In this document: piece by piece, positions 58,482-64,000 of the stretch
Numbering within the stretch: the first letter of the stretch is position 1
How the letters are laid out: each line of letters starts with the position of its first letter
From: Flammula alnicola
Taxonomy: Eukaryota; Basidiomycota; Agaricomycetes; Agaricales; Strophariaceae
DNA length: 64,000 nt
Direction of reading: 5' to 3'
NCBI GenBank assembly: GCA_015499995.1
Contig: JADNRV010000066.1
Location: forward strand, 1-64,000
Notes under the pieces: model-generated
Database searches by the model: none
Told to the model about the DNA's origin: nothing
What the model saw: the letters and a program-made list of their open reading frames with translations, nothing else
Position numbers and translations under genes: made by a program

Positions 58482-61400
58482 ATGTCATTCCTCAAGCCCT
58501 CAAGCCTCGAGGCTCAAGAGATCGATTCCTTCGTCTTAACGATGACTTCTTCTGGAGGAGAACCGCCTTTGAAGCTGCTCGCACTAGGTAAATGTGTCAA
58601 TTGGTACTCTCTCGCCAATGGAGTCGCTAACTAGTAACCACTGAACAGATGGCGGTGGTATTCGTGGACTTTCAGAGCTGCTCATAATCAAAGAAGTTAT
58701 GCACAGGCTGATGGTCGAGGAGAACACGAAACGGAAAGAGGATGGCCAAGCACCTCTTAGCAGTCTGCCAAAGCCGTGCGATTACTTTGACCTGATTGGT
58801 GGCACTAGTACTGGAGGGTGCGCTGCGTGCAGTAACCATCACATTACTCATATATCATACTTACTTTGTATATTGCAGGATAATCGCTTTAATGCTTGGG
58901 CGTCTTCGGATGGATGTAGACAAAGCAATCAAATGCTACGATGATTTGGCGAAAGACGTCTTCTCTGATCCGAAGCGATGGGGAGGAGACGGAAAGTTCA
59001 AAGCGACGAAACTTGAAGAAGCGATCAAATCTGTGGTGAAGGACGTAACTGGCGATTCGGAATTACCCTTATTAGAAGGCAATGAAGCTGGAGTCTGTCG
59101 AACGTGAGTCCCTTATATACTTGCTATGCTTGTGGATTTTGAATCCGAAGATTCGTTAGCTTCGTCTGCACCAAGAACGCCCATAATGCAAATATTCCGG
59201 TACTTTTCAGGACGTACCAGTCTCGCGAAACACATGTGGATTGCAAGATTTGGGAAGCCGCTCGGGCGACATCTGCAGCACCCACCTTTTTCAAGCGCAT
59301 TGAAATCGGGAGGGAGCAGCCTTTTATCGACGGCGGACTAGGCCACAATAATCCTAGTCGGGTGGTACTGGAGGAAGCCAATGCCTTATTTGGCACTCGT
59401 CAAATCGGGTGCTTGGTGAGCATCGGTACTGGACAGGCCGATATAATCAGCATCAAGAAGCCTGGGTTATTCCAGCAGATCATACCGACAGACGTCATCG
59501 ATGCGCTAAAGGCAATCGCCCTTGATTGTGAAGCCACACACGAAGAGATGTTGGGTCGTTTCACGAACTCGCCGAACACCTATTTTCGACTAAATGTCGA
59601 GAAAGGAATGCAGGGAATACAACTTTCTGAATGGGAAAAATTGAGCAATGTGGAGGCCCATACAACACAGTATATGAAGAAGAAAGAAGTCATTGAAAAG
59701 CTTGCCTTGTTGGTGAATGTGATCAGAGTACCGAGAGCGCAGCTTACGATCGAACAACTCAGTACGGAAGAATCTCTCTTGTAAATCTAACTATTAATTA
59801 AATCTTGTTGCCCCAGTTTCTCCTAGGCCTCCACTGGCAGTTGAATCAATTCAACACATCAAAGAACGCAAGCTTTGTCCGCTTCCGGTGCGATCATTTA
59901 CAGGACGAAAAGACATCCTTGATAAGATGCGCAGATATTTTGATTCGGATGGCAAATTTCAAAGCGTCTTCGTGTTGTACGGCCTCGGGGGTTCAGGAAA
60001 GAGCCAACTTGCTTTCAAATTCTTGCGAGAATCCCAAGACACCAAACAGTATGGCTCTATGAATGGAATCATGACTTGTGATGATTTACAATTTTAATTT
60101 TCAGCTTCTCCGACATCTTCTACATCGATGCTACCAGTGAGCAGACACTTCAAGCAGACCTTAAGGCCATCACCCCTGGAAATGTTGAGCAGTCAGTGGG
60201 TGCGAGTCTGCGTTGGCTTGCAAGCCAACATGACAGAAACTGGCTTCTCCTCTTTGACAACGCAGATGATGTCAAGTTAAATCTTCGGAAGTTCTTTCCT
60301 TCATGCGAATCTGGCAATATCTTGGTTACGACACGCAATCCAGAGCTTCGCATCCATGCTGCTGGTAAAGATGCGGTTGCAAGAGTTGCGGGAATGAATT
60401 GTGAAGATGCAAAATGCTTGCTCCTGCAGCTGTCTCGGGAAGAACAGAGCGATGAGAATAAGAAACTAGCAGAACTGATCGTAGAGGTGCTTTCTTTCAA
60501 TTGTATTAAAATTGCCTCAAAACTCAAGCACGAAACAGGAACTCCATTACTTTGCTTTGGCTGTCTCCCAAGCTGGTGCATTCATTCACTGCCGCTCGTC
60601 ATTGAGCGAATATCGAGAACTCTATCAACACGAACGTGATAATCTCCTGCAGAATAAAGAGGTTCAAGGAGAGGATCAGTACGGACTAGCAGTATATGCA
60701 ACATGGAGACTGAGCTACGACAAACTCAACCAATCTGCACAGACTTTCCTGCAAATTTGCTCAATACTACATCATGAAGGAATTTCGGAACAAATATTTG
60801 AAAAGGCTGCATTGTCTGACCTACAACTGGAGGATTCCGAACTACAGAATGAAGTGACACAGTTGTTGAACCAGCTGGGGAAACAAGATTCACACTGGAA
60901 TTCTTGGGTCTTCCGGAAGATTGTAAGGCAACTTGCTTCATATTCACTCATTGAATGTGATCGTCAAAATCGGACCTACAGTATTCATCCATTGGTACAG
61001 CACTGGAGTGGCATCACCATGGAAAAAGACAGATATCTCATGCAGAAATGCATACTCAGTATTATTGGCCTATCAATTTCTTGGAGGTTCGACGACAGTG
61101 ACTACAAATATCGACGTACACTTTTGCAACATATCAACAATTCCATAGCCTCTATCAAGCTGGAAGAGATCAGCCTATCAGTTGCCTCTCATATAGCACT
61201 TGTTTATTTTGAACAGGGCCACTGGAACGACGCCGAGGGACTCGACATGGTGGTGATGGAGAAGAGGAAGCAGCTCCTGGGAGACGACCATCCTCAGACA
61301 CTCGCGAGCATGGCGAATCTTGCATCCACGTACAGGAACCAGGGCCGCTGGAACGACGCCGAGGTGCTCGAGGTGGTGGCGATGGAGAAGAGGAAGCGGG

Positions 61401-62893
61401 TCCTGGGAGACGATCATCCTGACACGCTCACAATCATGGCGAATCTTGCAACCACATACAGCGACCAGGGCTGCTGGAAGGACGCCGAGGCACTCGAGGT
61501 GGTGGTGATGGAAAAGAGCAAGCATGTGCTGGGAGATGATCATCCTGACACGCTCACGATCATGGGAAATCTTGCGGCCACGTACAGGAAGCAGGGCCAC
61601 TGGAACGATGCCGAGGTGCTCGAGGTGGAGGTGATGGAGAAGAGTAAACAGCTCCTGGGAGACGACCATCCTCAGACACTCACAAGCATGGCGAATCTTG
61701 CATCCACGTACAGGAACCAGGGCCGCTGGAACGACGCCGAGGTGCTCGAGGTGGAGGTGATGGAGAAGAGTAAACAGCTCCTGGGAGACGACCATCCTCA
61801 GACGCTCACAAGCATGGCGAATCTTGCGGCCACATATGGGAACCAGGGCCACTGGAATGATGCCGAGGCGCTCGAGGTGATGGTGATGGAGAAGAGGAAG
61901 CGGGTCCTGGGAGACGATCATCCTGACACGCTCATGATCATGGCGAATCTTGCACGCACGTACAGTGACCAGGGCCGCTGGAATGATGCTGAGGCACTCG
62001 ACATGGTGGTGATGGAGAAGAGGAAGCAGCTCCTGGGAGATGATCATCCTGACACGCTCATGAGCATGGGAAATCTTGCGGCCACATACAGCAACCAGGG
62101 CCGCTGGAATGATGCTGAGGCACTCGAGGTGGTGGTGATGGAAAAGAGGAAGCAGCTCCTGGGAGACGACCATCCTCAGACACTCACGAGCATGGCGAAT
62201 CTTGCACGCATGTACAGTGACCAGGGCCGCTGGAACGATGCTGAGGCACTCGAGGTGGTGGTGATGGAGAAGAGGAAGCAGGTCCTGGGAGATGATCATC
62301 CTGACACGCTCATGATCATGGCGAATCTTGCACGCACGTACAGTGACCAGGGCCGCTGGAACGATGCTGAGGCACTCGAGGTGGTGGTGATGGAGAAGAG
62401 GAAGCAGCTCCTGGGACACAATCATCCTGACACACTCACAAGCATGGCACATCTCGCAACCACATACAGCGACCAGGGCCGTTGGAACGATGCCGAGGCA
62501 CTCGAGGTGGTGGCGATGGAGAAGACGAAGCGGGTCCTGGGAGACGATCATCCTGACACGCTCACAATCATGGCGAATCTTGCATGCACGTGCAGTGACC
62601 AGGGCCGCTGGAACGACGCCGAGGCGCTCGAGGTGGTGGTGTTGGAGAAGAGGAGGCGGGTACTGGGAAACGACCACCCTGCCACGCTCACGATCATGGC
62701 GAATCTTGCGCGCACGTACAGTGACCAGGGCCGCTGGAACGACGCCGAGGCGCTCGAGGTGGTGGTGTTGGAGAAGAGGAAGCGGGTACTGGGAGACGAC
62801 CACCCTGCCACGCTCAGGAGCGTAGCGAATCTTGCGGACATATACAGGGAGCAGGGCCGCTTGAATGACGCAGAGGCACTCCAGCTGAGGTGA
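58482..62893 (+). CDS. NLR: patatin-like phospholipase / NB-ARC / TPR receptor
   Basis: Seven exons (58482-58587, 58649-58817, 58879-59103, 59151-59780, 59827-60048, 60105-60486 and 60539-62893) join in phase to 1362 residues. Residues 1-375 are a patatin-like lipase: oxyanion DGGGIRG (36-42), nucleophile Ser89 in GTSTGG, catalytic Asp227 in DGG. Residues about 395-700 are NB-ARC: P-loop GLGGSGKS (429-436), Walker B LLLFDNADD, sensor VTTRNPELR, HYFALAVSQAGAF, then a winged-helix-like part (LSYDKLNQSAQTFLQICSILH). Residues about 800-1362 are TPRs of 42 residues, nearly identical. The family works in fungal non-self recognition and cell death: the repeats sense, the NB-ARC oligomerises and the lipase acts on membranes. 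Ligand unknown. All catalytic residues are present. The acceptor at 59826 was chosen over one at 59816, which gives a stop. Confidence 0.9.
61205..62893 (+). repeat. 126-bp TPR-coding tandem array, about 13.4 units
   Basis: Fourteen QGxWNDAE-type elements spaced 126 bp apart. Adjacent units differ at only a few codons, concentrated at the second residue of QG(R/H)W, at the A(L/R/T/S)TY position, in the MEK(R/S/T)K(Q/R/H) helix turn and in D(D/H)HP(D/Q/A). Such homogeneity points to recent unit exchange. Confidence 0.95.
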
Positions 62894-64000
62894 GGATAGG
62901 CAGTGGTGATGGAGATGAGCAAAGGGACACTCTTCCGATAAATTTCCCACAGAATACAGCACTCACCATCGTTCATTTTCTTGAGCTGGCCATGGCCTTT
63001 ATCCCCAAATTTATTCATAGAGTTGTTGATTTCGCACTGGTAAAAGATCTTATGTCAATCATTATAACGGTGGGAAACAAGTAGGGTACTTACAAACCCT
63101 TTCTTTCGCATGGTGAACAGAGGATCCCAAAATCGTTGATGGGTTGTGAGTTTTGCGCTAGAAAGATCTCCTATGTCAATGGCTGTAGTGGAGAAAAATA
63201 AGTAGTGCGCTTTACATATCGTTGGCAGCTCGGCTGAGTTGGCTACAAGAGGTTCTCGCCGTGATGGAGCGTCCTTGTCGTATTGCTATCTGCGACCACG
63301 TAAGTAGCTGGTGAAACGATGAATGTTGCGACAATGCGTACTTCGTAGGTCGCGTCCTTACAATATGCCACTGGCTTCTGAACCAAACAACGGCATTACC
63401 TCTGGCCGGGCTCTACTACGACGATACTCTATGCGAGAACCCGCCAGCTTGAACCAACTTGTATCATGGCCTCTACTCTCTCTCTCTTGCTCTGCAACCT
63501 CCACCCCCGGCGGTATGTCTGCAACTACTCTCTCCTAACCTCTACCATCGATGTTGATCCTTGAATACGTCCAGAGCCCTCTGAGAACCGACGACTTCGA
63601 ATTCCAACCCGGTAATCGAACGATGGGTGGGCGGAACATCCAGCGGCCAACGCGGGGCAGGCGAGGAGCTGTTTAGGAAGCTCTCGTTCACCAGCACTCC
63701 TCTGATCTAGCACCAGCGGTGGTGCCACTCACAGTCCCACAACGCCCCCGCAGCCCCACATCCTACGCCTGCGTGTTTTCCATACCCCATACTGTCCACA
63801 AGTATTTTTCAATGACGACAGCGTGGATTAGCCAGGCGCAGGTGGGCTTGGAGGAGGGAATTTGAAAATTTCCAGAGAATGTAGAACGTATGTGTATTTT
63901 CTTTTTTCTTTTGGTCTATCTTTTTCTTTTTCATCCATTTTTCTCCTTTTCTGTTTCCTTAGACGAAGATAGCTGACCGTTCTTTTATGTTTCTAGAACT
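62894..64000. other. Right-arm end, matches 10.8-11.93 kb inverted
   Basis: NLR 3' flank followed by DNA homologous to the start of the unrecognised gene at 9.7-11.3 kb. The short first exon with ATG then a Ser/Leu/Pro-rich stretch lies near 63465-63510, followed by its GTATGT donor and the next exon from 63572. Stops interrupt it as in the left arm. The rest of the gene would lie beyond the window. Confidence 0.6.

Larger units (their letters stand above)
48870..64000. repeat. Right arm of the large inverted duplication
   Basis: Reverse-complement counterpart of 10.8-19.5 kb, running off the window end at a point matching the DNA just 5' of the left arm's gene pieces. It is interrupted at 49607/56888 by a DIRS-like element. 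Order and spacing of matched blocks are the same in both arms. Confidence 0.85.

Noticed and set aside
61178..62962. A 594-codon open frame antisense to the TPR array
   Set aside because: It exists because the 126-bp unit is a multiple of three and happens to lack antisense stops. Its repeats mirror the sense units and it has no start context, splice sites or known domain.

Overview
This 64-kb window is nuclear DNA of a filamentous basidiomycete, most likely an agaricomycete. The evidence is the gene structure (many short exons, 45-75 bp introns with GTNNGT/YAG borders) and the content: two pepsin-type secreted proteases, a CAP59/CMT1-family mannosyltransferase beside a CAP64-like gene, a fungal patatin/NB-ARC/TPR receptor, a DIRS-type retrotransposon with a tyrosine recombinase, and intron-containing tRNA-Ala genes. 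No rRNA, CRISPR or prokaryotic signals were seen.

Layout. 0.6-7.3 kb: a tRNA-Ala, a small secreted protein made of two near-identical halves, and two minus-strand hypothetical proteins (one LRR/F-box-like). 7.7-19.5 kb: the left arm of a large diverged inverted duplication. It holds an AT-hook-rich gene related to the Ki-67-like gene at 44-48.7 kb and a frameshifted copy of a patatin/NB-ARC/TPR (NLR) gene. 19.6-43.4 kb: a gene-rich housekeeping and secretory block with aspartic peptidase 1, a small secreted beta-trefoil-like protein with a broken duplicate, a WW-domain protein, a universal-stress-protein gene, a divergent pair of capsule-type glycan genes, a GPI-type aspartic peptidase, a second tRNA-Ala, NOP53, a CK1-like kinase and CSN1. 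44-48.7 kb: an FHA (Ki-67-like)/AT-hook gene with several frame breaks. 48.9-64 kb: the right arm of the inverted duplication, split by a 7.3-kb DIRS-like element. That element itself carries a 1.5-kb TIR element with a helicase fragment and a 0.34-kb MITE. Beyond them lies an apparently intact NLR gene (1362 codons by my splicing).

How the parts relate. The NLR at 58.5-62.9 kb joins an N-terminal patatin-like phospholipase, a nucleotide-binding switch and about 13 nearly identical 42-residue TPR units. This is the architecture of fungal non-self or innate-immune receptors. Its inverted partner at 11.9-16.0 kb has fewer repeat units and several single-base deletions. The glycan pair at 28-31.8 kb diverges from a shared 0.2-0.3 kb upstream region and probably acts in the same cell-wall or extracellular polysaccharide pathway.

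Caution on frameshifts. In CSN1, a conserved and normally single-copy gene, the reading frame of the last exons is restored if several homopolymer runs are one base longer or shorter. Many breaks in the left NLR copy are also one-base losses in C runs. Some apparent pseudogenes here may therefore reflect sequencing or assembly error. All splice sites were chosen by eye.
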